DNA of 64,000 nt from Candidatus Faecousia intestinigallinarum (GCA_018715805.1 DVKX01000091.1:1-64000), one strand, 5' to 3'; positions 26,111 to 34,369 are shown, counted from the stretch's first letter. Numbers and translations: made by a program. Notes: generated from the sequence alone by a model not told the origin.

Positions 26111-26530
26111 TTGCTTGTAGTGGGGCATTGTTATGTGACCAATTGCAAGCACGTAATTCTTGTACAAATTGGCAATCAGGATGTGCTCAATGCTGCAAGA
26201 GCGTACTATAGCGCTTTTTCAGAGCAAACCGAAAGCACAGGGTGTTTTTTTATAAACAGATTGGGCAATCGGTTATCAGATCAGTCAGTTCGAAATATGA
26301 TATTAAAGTACTGTGAGATTGCGGGAATACAGATGCATATTACACCACATATGTTTCGGCATTCGTTTGCTACATTACTGCTGGAAGAAGATGTCGATAT
26401 ACGCTATATACAGCAACTATTAGGACACAGTTCCATTGTCACTACACAGATATATACCCATGTAACTTCAAAAAAGCAACGAGATATCCTAACAACAAAG
26501 CATCCCAGAAACAAGATTCACACACCGTAG
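26111..26530 (+). pseudogene. Tyrosine recombinase/integrase, catalytic domain fragment
   Basis: The frame encodes the end of a phage-type integrase: H-x-x-R as HMFRHSFATLLL, then LGHSSIVTTQIYTHV with the nucleophile Tyr. The N-terminal DNA-binding domain and first catalytic Arg are missing; the match begins only around VILVQIGNQDVL. The 5' part abuts the methylase fragment, facing the other way, which points to a deletion or insertion joint. It is probably the relic of the integrase that brought part of the island to the tRNA. Confidence 0.8.
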
Positions 26531-26582
26531 ACGGAGGGTTTTGCCCTTTCGATTGCTGCTGTTAGCAACCGCAGGAGTATGG

Positions 26583-28223
26583 TTACTTGAGACTGATATA
26601 TTCAACAATGGTGTATCCGCCGTTGAAGATGATGTCGAGCTTACCATCGGGATAGACCTTTATGCATTCGACCATCTGGCGGACGGCATTGTCGTTGTAT
26701 TCACAACGACAGTTTTTAAGGCTGTCCATGGCTCGTTCCAATTCGGCCACCTGCGCTTGCCGTTGTTCATCTGTCTTTCCAGCCTGCCGTACCGCTTCCA
26801 GCCGCTGCGTAAGCAGGGCGATCTCGTCGGAGATATCCTTAAATTTTTGCTCATTTTCCTCAACGGAAAGATCGGCTTTTAGAGTCGCGTCCACCAGCGC
26901 CATCATCTCCTGATTGAGCATATTCAGCCGGCGTACCAGCAGGTCGGCTTCTTCGCTGTCCTCATTCATGCCGATGGCATCTGCAATGGAATCCATCATG
27001 ATGGCGTGGAAATGGTCGTAGTCATCATCTGTGAATTTGCTCATAGCTCTGACGATAGCCGCATGAAGATCACTTTCCCGAATGGTCGGCGAATGTTTGC
27101 AGAACTGTTTTCCATGATCCAGCCGGTTGCAGCACCGCCAGACGGGGACTTTCTCTCCCTTTATACACCAGATGGTTCTGCGGTATTTGGTACCGCATTC
27201 TCCGCAGTGTATGATATCCGAGAGGGCGTAACGGGAGTGACGGCCTTGTCCAGTGACGGAAGATTTATCGGAGGGGCTTCGTTTGCTGTTGCGCCGCGCC
27301 ATCTCAGATTGTGCCCTGTGGAATGTTTTTCGGTCAATGATGGCAGGGTGGTTGTCCCGGATATAGTACATGGGCGCTTCGCCGGTATTCTTCCTCCGGG
27401 TCTTGGAGATGCAGTCGATGGTGACGGTTTTCTGAGTGATGGCGTCACCACAGTATTTCTCATTTTTAAGGATATTCTGGATGGTGGCGATAGACCAGGT
27501 ATCGCCGCCAGCCTTGGTCTTGACACCCTCAGCTTTCAGATAGTCAGCAATCTCTCTGAGGGTCATGCCGGACAGGAACATATCGAAGATGCTTCGCACG
27601 ATTTCCGCTTCTTCGGGAATGATTTCCGGCTGCCCATTCTCTCCTTTTCGGTAGCCCAGTATCTTTTTGTAGTTGAATACGACTTCACCGTTTTCGAACC
27701 GCTTGCGGTAGCTCCATGTGATATTCCGGCTCATGCTTTCGCTTTCTGCCTGGGCAAAGCCCGCGTGGATGGTTATCAGAAGTTCGCTGTCACACTTGAG
27801 AGTGTCGATGTTCTGTTCTTCGAAGATGACCCCGATGCCCATCAGCTTTAGCTGGTGGACAAATTCAATGCACTCGGCGGTGTTTCGGGCAAACCGGGAC
27901 ACGGACTTGGTGATGATGTAGTCGATCTTGCCCCGCCTGCAATCCCGGATCATTCGCTGGAACTCGTCGCGCTTGTCTGCACGGGTGCCGGAGATGCCCT
28001 CGTCGGCATAGATGTCCACGAGCCACCATTCGGGTTTGCTCATAATCATCTCCGTGTATACCCGTTTCTGCATGGTGTAGCTGGTGAGCTGTTCTTCGGA
28101 GTCGGTAGACACGCGGCAGTAGGGCGCTACCCGAAGCTGGTCATATTTGGCGCGGTCGGAGCCCTTCCTGGCGGGAGGCGGTATCACTGATACCGTTTTC
28201 TTTGGAATGGTGGTCACTTGCAT
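26583..28223 (-). CDS. Large serine recombinase (resolvase + recombinase + zinc ribbon)
   Basis: The protein of about 546 residues has an N-terminal resolvase domain with catalytic Ser in YCRVST (about residue 39), ITKSVSRFARN, a recombinase DNA-binding domain (about 190-300), a zinc ribbon starting HCGECGTKYRR with CCN and C partners, and a long coiled coil before the C-terminus. Such enzymes integrate and excise phages, Tn4451-like transposons and ICEs. ATG 28223 is preferred to GTG 28235 because AGAGGTG is then well placed. It is third in a leftward set of recombinase genes that nearly overlap, suggesting one operon. Confidence 0.88.
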   Translation of the reverse strand: MQVTTIPKKTVSVIPPPARKGSDRAKYDQLRVAPYCRVSTDSEEQLTSYTMQKRVYTEMIMSKPEWWLVDIYADEGISGTRADKRDEFQRMIRDCRRGKIDYIITKSVSRFARNTAECIEFVHQLKLMGIGVIFEEQNIDTLKCDSELLITIHAGFAQAESESMSRNITWSYRKRFENGEVVFNYKKILGYRKGENGQPEIIPEEAEIVRSIFDMFLSGMTLREIADYLKAEGVKTKAGGDTWSIATIQNILKNEKYCGDAITQKTVTIDCISKTRRKNTGEAPMYYIRDNHPAIIDRKTFHRAQSEMARRNSKRSPSDKSSVTGQGRHSRYALSDIIHCGECGTKYRRTIWCIKGEKVPVWRCCNRLDHGKQFCKHSPTIRESDLHAAIVRAMSKFTDDDYDHFHAIMMDSIADAIGMNEDSEEADLLVRRLNMLNQEMMALVDATLKADLSVEENEQKFKDISDEIALLTQRLEAVRQAGKTDEQRQAQVAELERAMDSLKNCRCEYNDNAVRQMVECIKVYPDGKLDIIFNGGYTIVEYISLK

Positions 28224-28239
28224 TTTTTCACTCACCTCT

Positions 28240-29097
28240 TTAGATGATCTTGCCGCTGATCAGCCGGAGCTGGATACTTCCGTCGGGACTCATCAGGACG
28301 CTGCTCACGGTTTTGAGGAACAGCTCCGTGTTCAGTTTTTCGGATGGCGCTGTATTGCTATAGGCAAGGCATACTGCTGTTGCTGTGCGCCCCTGATCCT
28401 TGAAGAGGCGATCGTACCGCTTTTGGGTATCTTCCAGGATCATAGTTAGAAGCTGCTCGTCGGTATAGTGGCCGGTATCGCACATGCGGCTTAGTTCGGC
28501 AGTTATTTTTGACCGCTGTTGGACTTCAAGGTCGCCCATGATATAGCTTTCCGCATCTTCCAGCAGATGCGGATTTTCAATTATGAGGTTCATGCGGTCG
28601 ATGATCTTTCTTTCGAGAGTTTCATCGGCCAAGGCAATGCGGGAACGGCAGTCCGGGCAATCGCACCGCCAGTAGACTGGAATCCGATTCCGCTTTTCGT
28701 AGAAACGAACCATTCTTGATTCGCACTCGCCACAGAGGATTCTGGCGCGAATTATGCCGATTGTGCTGTTATCCTTGACAATGGCTCGTTTGGTGCGGCC
28801 AGATTTGGAAATATTGACCTCTTTGAATACGTCTATGTCAATAATAGGGGCGAATCCATCGGCGCCCGCATATCGTGGATTTGAGAGTATTCTGGCGATA
28901 ATGCTCTTGTTCCAGTCCACTCGCTTTTCGCAGTATGGAATTTGGAGAGCAGTCATTGTTGCCGCTAGTTCTGCCATGGATGCGCCGCTTTGGTATTCCG
29001 CAAAAATCCTGCGGATTATATCCGCTTCCGTTTTCTCGATGGTTCGGCGGCCATTTTGTATGGTGTAGCCATATGGAAGTGCCCGTTTCTTTTTCAT
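28240..29097 (-). CDS. Recombinase-domain protein lacking the catalytic resolvase domain
   Basis: The protein of about 285 residues starts directly at the recombinase DNA-binding domain (LPYGYTIQNGRRTIEK), goes on to a zinc ribbon (CGECESRMVRF, WRCDCPDC) and a helical C-terminus. There is no RVS-type catalytic Ser. Its start lies within the end of the upstream recombinase gene's stop region, and GAAAGG precedes ATG 29097, so it looks like a maintained gene rather than a 5' truncation. It may act as a DNA-binding subunit for the two full recombinases on either side. Confidence 0.75.
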   Translation of the reverse strand: MKKKRALPYGYTIQNGRRTIEKTEADIIRRIFAEYQSGASMAELAATMTALQIPYCEKRVDWNKSIIARILSNPRYAGADGFAPIIDIDVFKEVNISKSGRTKRAIVKDNSTIGIIRARILCGECESRMVRFYEKRNRIPVYWRCDCPDCRSRIALADETLERKIIDRMNLIIENPHLLEDAESYIMGDLEVQQRSKITAELSRMCDTGHYTDEQLLTMILEDTQKRYDRLFKDQGRTATAVCLAYSNTAPSEKLNTELFLKTVSSVLMSPDGSIQLRLISGKII

Positions 29098-29102
29098 GGT
29101 GT

Positions 29103-30647
29103 TCACAGCCTTTCTGAGAAGTGAAGATCACCCATCAGCGTGAACTCTATGATCCCGTCCGTGGTGATGGTAATGCTTTTGACGATGGCATCGAAGATGT
29201 CCTCATCGAAAGAGGTCATCTCCTGACCGTAGTCCTCTACGATGGCAGTCAGCCGCTTGATCTCCCCATAGGTGGCTTCAAGCCGGGTATCAAATAGGAT
29301 TTCTTTCTCTGTTCGCAGAGCTTGGAGCTGCTTATCAATATCACGGCACTGACTGAGGAACAGACTGTCCGGCAGATAGTCTTTGCTCCGAAGTTGTTCG
29401 ATCATGTGCTTCTTTTCCAGCAGTTGAACGATGCTTTGATTTAGCTCAACAGCCTGCTGGTTGTTTTTCTTTTTATAGGTCATGACGAAATCAAGCTGAT
29501 ACAGGGTGTTTCGGAGGATGCACCTGCTGTTGTAGTAGAGCTTGTTAAACATTATCATGAACGCGCCGTAGATTTGAGCCTCACGGTATCGCCTGGAATC
29601 GCACAGGTCTTTGCCTCGGATGTGATTGTGACAAGACCATACGGTATGGTCCTTGCCAGTCCTGCGGATATAGAAAGCCCCACACCTACTGCAGCGAATC
29701 TTCTTTGTCAGCGGGTATGGGGTGTTGGGGCGCTGTCTGCCGTAGTATTCAGATTTTTCTGCCATGAGCGATGCCACAGCCAGAAAATCTTCTCGGCTGA
29801 TGATTGCTTCATGACTTTCGGATGCATAGTATTGGTCAAGTTCACCGTTGTTTTTATGCTTGGTAAACGGGAGAGTGTCTGACTTGAATGTTTTCTGGAA
29901 GAGGGTGTCGCCTATGTACTTCTCATTAGTGAGAATGTACTGAACGGTCAGAGTATGCCATTTGTCATCGCTGTTTCGTTTGGGAATATGTCGTTGCCTG
30001 AGATCACGGACAATTTCAGCAAGAGACCAACCTGAGAGATAAGCAGCAAAAATCCAGCGGACGGTTTCGGCTTCCGGCTCGAAAACAGCAAGCCGCTTGT
30101 CCTGGTAGCGGTAGCCATAAGGAGCGGTACCTGCTACATACTCGCCACGCTTCATCCGTTCACGGTTCAGGTGCTTCAAGCGTTGGGATATCGCTATGGA
30201 TTCTTCCTGCGCGATGGCGCTGAAAGTGGATAGCATCAGCTCATCGCTCATGCGTAGGGTGTTGATGCCGTTTTCCTCGAAGATGATGCCGATTCCCTGC
30301 CTGCGGAGGGAACGGGCATATTCCAGACATTCCGGGACATTTCTGGCGAATCGGGACACGGACTTGGTGATAATCAGGTCGATCTGCTTGTGATTGCAAA
30401 GCTGAATCATTCGCTGAAATTCGGTTCGCTTGTCAGTCCTGGTGCCTGTGATGCCCTCATCGGCAAAGATATCCACAAGCTCCCAGTCCGCGCGGGACTG
30501 AATGGCTTTTGTGTAGTACCGTACCTGAACGGCATAGGAGTTAAGCTGATCGGCGGAATTGGAAGAAACACGGCAGTAAGCACAGGCCTTTAACTTTTTG
30601 CCCATGTGGGGATTGCTCATTGCTTCAATTCGCTGCGCAACAGCCAT
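29103..30647 (-). CDS. Large serine recombinase
   Basis: The 514-residue protein has the resolvase domain with catalytic Ser28 in AYCRVSS, TKSVSRFARNVPE, the recombinase domain (about 165-270), the zinc ribbon IRCSRCGAFYIRR with WSCHNH, and a coiled-coil C-terminus. It is first in the three-gene set and has AAGGAGACCGG before ATG 30647. It is diverged from the third gene, so the pair is not a recent duplication. It probably integrated or moved this island; the att sites are not identified. Confidence 0.88.
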   Translation of the reverse strand: MAVAQRIEAMSNPHMGKKLKACAYCRVSSNSADQLNSYAVQVRYYTKAIQSRADWELVDIFADEGITGTRTDKRTEFQRMIQLCNHKQIDLIITKSVSRFARNVPECLEYARSLRRQGIGIIFEENGINTLRMSDELMLSTFSAIAQEESIAISQRLKHLNRERMKRGEYVAGTAPYGYRYQDKRLAVFEPEAETVRWIFAAYLSGWSLAEIVRDLRQRHIPKRNSDDKWHTLTVQYILTNEKYIGDTLFQKTFKSDTLPFTKHKNNGELDQYYASESHEAIISREDFLAVASLMAEKSEYYGRQRPNTPYPLTKKIRCSRCGAFYIRRTGKDHTVWSCHNHIRGKDLCDSRRYREAQIYGAFMIMFNKLYYNSRCILRNTLYQLDFVMTYKKKNNQQAVELNQSIVQLLEKKHMIEQLRSKDYLPDSLFLSQCRDIDKQLQALRTEKEILFDTRLEATYGEIKRLTAIVEDYGQEMTSFDEDIFDAIVKSITITTDGIIEFTLMGDLHFSERL

Positions 30648-30800
30648 TTTTCCGGTCTCCTTCCTATTAAGCCAATGCTATTATCCCACATTTTGGGAGA
30701 ATTGCTATCCCGGAATAACCAACGAGAAAGCATCGTCCGATCTGTGGATATAAGCCATATTACATAATTGCGGTTTTGTTTATTTTTAGAGAAAGAAAAA

Positions 30801-30830
30801 GCCACAAGTGATGGGAGAATCACTTGTGGC
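30801..30830 (-). terminator. Rho-independent terminator of the PBECR4-type gene
   Basis: GCCACAAGTGAT pairs perfectly with ATCACTTGTGGC around six bases; on the minus strand it is followed by TTTTTCTTTC. It separates the nuclease-like unit from the recombinase operon. Confidence 0.9.
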
Positions 30831-30863
30831 CACGCAAATATATTCAGTATTAATTGCCCGCAG

Positions 30864-31526
30864 TTATACTTGGGCAGGTTCCGGTTTCAGCAGATAACTG
30901 TACTTCTCCGGGTACTCTACAGTTTCCCAGTCGATCTTCTTTGCAAAGTATGTAGCTTCGTCATATTGCTCGGCATCCATGGGCTTGCGGTAAACTGCGA
31001 TCACACGAACCTGATTGCTGATATAGTCCCGGATGTCGACTTTCAGGACGGTATTGGGAACATACCGTTTCGAAGGGCCGGTAGGAACAAATCCCATACA
31101 GGCAGCGGTGCTGCCTGCCAGCTTGTCCGTGACCAGCTTCGGATTACGGGAATTGTAGTCACCGATCATGGTTGCGGAGAGATTTCTGGAGATCAGCCGG
31201 GGCAGAACTTCCAGCTTGAGCTGGGTCGTGCCGTCCCTGGCAAACTCGAAGTCATTCACACTGAGCCGGTGAGCCAGGCATTTTTCGTAGAAGTCCTTTG
31301 CGCTGATGGCATCATCTGTGTCATTTTCGTTATACTTATGCTTCTTGACTTTAAGTCCGGTCAGATGCAGGAAGTTGCTGGCATCAAAGGAAAATTCAAT
31401 AGCAGATATTCTCTTGTGCTTATCCTGACAAATGAAGAGGAAATTCTTATTCGCAAGGTTCTCGCGATATTGCTCGGCACAAGCTACCACGATGGAGACG
31501 GCCTGTGCTTTGGTGTACTGTCCCAT
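30864..31526 (-). CDS. PBECR4-like (BECR-fold) nuclease-like protein, candidate toxin
   Basis: The protein of about 220 residues contains KNFLFICQDKHKRISAIEF, then SNFLHLTGLKV, KDFYEKCL, DGTTQLKLEVLP, MIGDYN, KLAGSTAACMGF and YVPNTVLKVDIRD. I recognise this pattern as that of proteins annotated PBECR4, a Barnase-EndoU-ColicinE5-RelE-like nuclease family found in phages and mobile elements; recognition is from memory. It has its own strong promoter (31793-31765), a structured leader with two tandem repeats, a hairpin before the ORF and a terminator after it. This is the order of genes in type III toxin-antitoxin loci. ATG 31526 is used; TTG 31538 is possible. Neither has a strong ribosome site. 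Confidence 0.62.
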   Translation of the reverse strand: MGQYTKAQAVSIVVACAEQYRENLANKNFLFICQDKHKRISAIEFSFDASNFLHLTGLKVKKHKYNENDTDDAISAKDFYEKCLAHRLSVNDFEFARDGTTQLKLEVLPRLISRNLSATMIGDYNSRNPKLVTDKLAGSTAACMGFVPTGPSKRYVPNTVLKVDIRDYISNQVRVIAVYRKPMDAEQYDEATYFAKKIDWETVEYPEKYSYLLKPEPAQV

Positions 31527-31559
31527 GTGCTTTCTCAACTCTCTGTCTGTAATAAAGGC

Positions 31560-31600
31560 AAAGGGAGACTGTAATACCGCGGCATTACTAGTCTCCCTTT
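31560..31600 (-). terminator. Hairpin between leader repeats and the PBECR4-like ORF
   Basis: AAAGGGAGACT pairs with AGTCTCCCTTT, and GTAAT with ATTAC inside, around a CCGCGG loop. On the minus strand GCCTTTATT follows. It resembles the leaky terminator between antitoxin RNA and toxin ORF in type III systems, or a riboswitch expression platform. Confidence 0.65.
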
Positions 31601-31602
31601 AA

Positions 31603-31733
31603 GTGACTGGTTTTTCCGTTGTCCGCCAACAGCCAGGTCTTTACAATCTGGATCGCTATCGGGTTTTTCCGTTGCCCGCCAACTCTCAGGCCCACAGGTC
31701 CTGCTTCTATTTCGGATTTTAAGTGCCAGTCAC
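31603..31733 (-). ncRNA. Structured leader RNA with two 53-nt tandem repeats (candidate RNA antitoxin)
   Basis: On the minus strand the leader has an outer stem GTGACTGG/CCAGTCAC (31733-31726 with 31610-31603) enclosing two repeat units (31715-31662 and 31661-31609). Each unit has a hairpin with CAGG/CCTG in one and CCAG/CTGG in the other (compensated pairing), then GTTG-GCGGR-CAAC as a second hairpin, then GGAAAAACC. The conserved parts differ by one base. Two units cannot be a CRISPR array. I know no riboswitch class with this pattern. An RNA antitoxin for the downstream nuclease-like protein is the best reading; a tandem riboswitch is the alternative. Confidence 0.55.
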
Positions 31734-31764
31734 ACTGATGAGATGTCGCTCATCTTCCATCTAT

Positions 31765-31793
31765 ATTATATGCTGTGAGAGGTGCATTGTCAA
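31765..31793 (-). promoter_or_regulatory. Consensus sigma-A promoter of the leader/PBECR4-like unit
   Basis: On the minus strand TTGACA (31793-31788), exactly 17 bases, and TATAAT (31770-31765) match consensus at every position. Transcription would start near 31757, giving a leader of about 230 bases before the ORF. Confidence 0.9.
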
Positions 31794-31899
31794 TATGAAA
31801 CTTGTAAAAAACAATTTGTTTCTCTGCAAACATGGAACTTTAAGCTAAGATAATCTCTTACTATGGCGAACATGGTATCTCCCTTCCCTGTTGCGGATT

Positions 31900-32184
31900 C
31901 TACGGCATCGCTCTGAGGACAGCCGCCATCCCATTGATGACAAAATCCACACAGGGGATGGCAACGCTGTTGCCCAATGCTTTATATCGGGCGGAGTCGG
32001 AAGCGTCCGGGATGTCCGTCCAGTAGTCCGGGAAGCCCTGGAGCCGCTCGCACTCCAGCGGGGTCAGGCGGCGGATCAGGTTGGCGCCCTCGATGACGCA
32101 TTGGAAGCCCATCTGCTGGCGGAATTCATAGGGAATGGTGATCCTGCCCCGCTTTTCCATCACGCGGTAGATGGTACGGCTCAT
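31900..32184 (-). pseudogene. Chimera: AbrB-like N-terminus fused to the end of a C5-cytosine DNA methylase
   Basis: Residues 1-27 (SRTIYRVMEKRGRITIPYEF) match the swapped-hairpin start of AbrB-type regulators found in ICEs. From about residue 38 the sequence changes to LTPLECERLQGFPDYW and SARYKALGNSVAIP, the last motifs of C5-methylases. The catalytic Cys, SAM-binding and target-recognition parts are absent. Its ATG overlaps the upstream stop as ATGA, so it is still in a translated operon. A deletion that joined two genes in frame explains it best; no enzymatic activity is expected. Confidence 0.7.
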
Positions 32185-32489
32185 TCCAATTCCTCCCCGA
32201 TGTAGTCCCGCAAGCAGGCGCCGCACTGGGGGCAGGTGTAGACGCAGCGGCCGGTACCGTCACTGGCGGGCTCGTACTCCGGGCAGCAACCCTCGCCATC
32301 CTCCAGTTCCTCATCTTCATCCTCATCGCAGCCGTCCCCGTCATCCCGGATGGCGGAAGCGGGAATCGCAGTGACAACGAGGATGGGAGAGCCCTTTGCC
32401 TGAAGCGCGTCCAGAAGACCGCCGTCCAGGGCTGTGAGCAGGTTCAGAAGCGCGTCCAGCATGGGTTCGTTGGGATTGTGTTTTTTCAT
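32181..32489 (-). CDS. Hypothetical acidic protein with CxxC pair
   Basis: The 102-residue protein has a hydrophobic/alpha-helical start (LDALLNLLTALDGGLLDALQ), a strongly acidic middle (about 50-65, nearly all Asp and Glu) and a C-terminal CPQCGACLRDYIGEE that looks like half a zinc ribbon, with an earlier CC at about 68-69. I do not recognise a family with a known role; such proteins are common in ICE cargo. It overlaps its neighbours on both sides (ATGA), so it is translationally coupled. Confidence 0.6.
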   Translation of the reverse strand: MKKHNPNEPMLDALLNLLTALDGGLLDALQAKGSPILVVTAIPASAIRDDGDGCDEDEDEELEDGEGCCPEYEPASDGTGRCVYTCPQCGACLRDYIGEELE

Positions 32490-33421
32490 ATGCGGATAAT
32501 CCTTTCATTTAATATAGTATGGCTGCGGAATCCGTGGCCGGGTCGCCCCACAATGTGAGCTGGGCGGGCGGACCGGGCCCGCTCGGTGGTGTCGTAGTTG
32601 GAAATCAGCAGCTCCGGGTACTGGCATCCCGCGTCATAACGCTGGGCGATGTTGGAAAGCCGGGTGATTCCCTCAATATAGATGCCGGGACGGTCATAGA
32701 GCTGCCGGATTTCCGGGCAGTCATTGTAGGACAGCAGAAATTTCCCCTCCATGGAAAGGAGGGCTTCTGCCAGACGGGCGTGGTCGCCCCGGCCAAAGCC
32801 GCCGCCCTCGTAATACCCTTCCGTTTCATAGTAGGGAGGATCGCAGTAGAAGAAGCTCTCCGGCCGGTCGTACTGCTCGATCACCTTCACGCAGTCCTTG
32901 TTCTCAATGACCACGCTTTGCAGCCGCCTGGCTGCCCTGTCAATCAGGGGGAAGTTGCGCCACATGGCGTGGGGCTGGCTTCCGAAGCTGTCAACGCCGG
33001 AGGCGTAGCTGTAGCGGATGAGGGCATAATAATAGGCCGCCCTGCGGATATCCGGGAGGCCGGCCTTGCTGTGGAGCATATATTTCATGTACTCGAAATC
33101 CAGACGGGAGTTGAGCATGAACCGGAGCTCCTGCCGCAGCTCGTCCGGGTGTTCCCGCACACAGCGGTACAGGTTCACCAGGTTGCCATTGAAGTCGTTG
33201 AACACCTCAAAATCCCTGCCGGGCGGCTTATGGAAGAGCACCCAGCCACCGCCGCCAAAGACCTCAATGTAGCGCCTGTATTCCAGGGGAAACCGGGCGA
33301 GGATTTGGTCCCGGAGGGCTTTCTTGCCGCCGACCCAGGACATGAAGCTGTTGATCTTATCACCCCTTTCTGTTCTTGTAAGTTCCTGTGCAGGAGCTTG
33401 GCGTTTACCTTTATATTCCAT
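32486..33421 (-). CDS. D12-class N6-adenine DNA methylase (Dam family)
   Basis: The 311-residue protein has SWVGGKKALRDQI (SAM-binding motif I), YIEVFGGGGWVLFHK, and the catalytic motif FFYCDPPYYETEGYY at about 190-205, the Dam/D12 order. It transfers methyl to adenine in a short target site. With no restriction gene nearby, it is an orphan methylase as often carried by phages and ICEs, perhaps to protect the element. The start is uncertain: the full frame begins at 33421 without a clear ribosome site, while most relatives start near the MSWVGGKK at about residue 27, with AAAGGGG upstream of it. The stop overlaps the next ATG. Confidence 0.85.
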   Translation of the reverse strand: MEYKGKRQAPAQELTRTERGDKINSFMSWVGGKKALRDQILARFPLEYRRYIEVFGGGGWVLFHKPPGRDFEVFNDFNGNLVNLYRCVREHPDELRQELRFMLNSRLDFEYMKYMLHSKAGLPDIRRAAYYYALIRYSYASGVDSFGSQPHAMWRNFPLIDRAARRLQSVVIENKDCVKVIEQYDRPESFFYCDPPYYETEGYYEGGGFGRGDHARLAEALLSMEGKFLLSYNDCPEIRQLYDRPGIYIEGITRLSNIAQRYDAGCQYPELLISNYDTTERARSARPAHIVGRPGHGFRSHTILNERIIRI

Positions 33422-33506
33422 CTATATTTCAAAAAGTCAGCAGAATTTGAAATAAGGGTATTGGATATTTGTGCTTATTTCAAAATCATGGATTCTGTTC
33501 AGCCCA

Positions 33507-34094
33507 TTACCGCATCACCATCCCTTCATCCAAATCCTCGTCCTGGCCGTCCGCAGCGGTGATATTCACATAGTCCCCGATGATCGCCAGGGCAGAGTCG
33601 TAGCTTTGGCACTGGGTAATGCGGCTTTGCATCTCCTGTGCCTGGTCAGACAGGCCATGCTCCTTGAGGGTACGGGAGGCAATACCCATCAGGTTAAAGA
33701 TGTTGCCATCCTGGCCGATAAGGGGACAGTCGGGCTTGCCGGTATCCTGCCGTGCGGGCTGATCTCTGGCAAACCCGCCCAGGCGGTTTTCCACATAGTC
33801 ACTGAGCCAAGTCCCGGCAAAGTTATGGTGGGTAGCCAGACACCACATGGCGAGTTTTCCGATATCGATGGAGTTGCCAGCTTCCAGCGGAAACATCAGG
33901 CAGGTCAGATTATCATTGCGGAAGGTATACACTTCCTCGAATTGGAATCCGTTTTGCAGGATGCCTTCCTGGGTGAGCAGGCTGTTGACGCCGTCCACCC
34001 ATTCCGTCAGGTCGCCTCCGCAGCCCTGCAGAATGAGGGCTTCCTGATCGCCCATTTTCCGCAGGTCATTGGGGGTGATATTCCGGATGGTCAT
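33507..34094 (-). CDS. ICE-type hypothetical protein
   Basis: The 195-residue protein has a short N-terminal helix (TPNDLRKMGDQEALILQGCGG), a central region with SIDIGKLAMWCLATHHNFAG, and a C-terminal part with GKPDCPLIGQDGNIFNLMG and ALAIIGDYVNI. Similar proteins occur in Tn1549-like elements of Firmicutes; I cannot name a domain. Its ATG overlaps the stop of the DUF4314-like gene. Transcribed leftward with the element operon. Confidence 0.6.
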   Translation of the reverse strand: MTIRNITPNDLRKMGDQEALILQGCGGDLTEWVDGVNSLLTQEGILQNGFQFEEVYTFRNDNLTCLMFPLEAGNSIDIGKLAMWCLATHHNFAGTWLSDYVENRLGGFARDQPARQDTGKPDCPLIGQDGNIFNLMGIASRTLKEHGLSDQAQEMQSRITQCQSYDSALAIIGDYVNITAADGQDEDLDEGMVMR

Positions 34095-34369
34095 AACCGC
34101 ATCTCCACCCCCATTTCTTCATCTTCATCGGCTGCCACTTCTTCCATGGCCAGCTTTCGGAACGAATCTTCTCCGGGGATAAGGGAGAGGCTCCGTCCGT
34201 TATCCCAGCGCATGAGAATCTGTTCGGCATCGTCCACCCCAAGGATCGTGCCGCGCGTCCCAGCTTCTATGGGATGGGGATCATCGCCCATGGCAATCAG
34301 CTCCAGCCGGGTGCCGGGCGGGTAGTTGAGCTGAGTCTGCGCGATTTTTTGCCGTTCTAATGATGTCAT
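34091..34369 (-). CDS. DUF4314-like protein
   Basis: The 92-residue protein reads YPPGTRLELIAMGDDPHPIEAGTRGTI, then a W-D-N-GRSLSLIPGEDSFRKL ending. This is the small beta-barrel pattern of DUF4314, common in conjugative elements; function unknown. GGAGGGATTAA precedes ATG 34369. It sits in the middle of the leftward element operon and overlaps the next gene. Confidence 0.75.
   Translation of the reverse strand: MTSLERQKIAQTQLNYPPGTRLELIAMGDDPHPIEAGTRGTILGVDDAEQILMRWDNGRSLSLIPGEDSFRKLAMEEVAADEDEEMGVEMRL

Noticed and set aside
28240-29097. Middle recombinase as a simple pseudogene
   Set aside because: It has its own ribosome site and start at the right place and an intact zinc ribbon and C-terminus, and it is coupled to the genes on both sides, so decay is not the best explanation. 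Kept as a CDS.
31609-31683. CRISPR array suggested by the two 22-bp direct repeats
   Set aside because: Only two units, the intervening sequences fold into corresponding hairpins rather than being unrelated spacers, no cas genes, and they lie in a transcribed leader.
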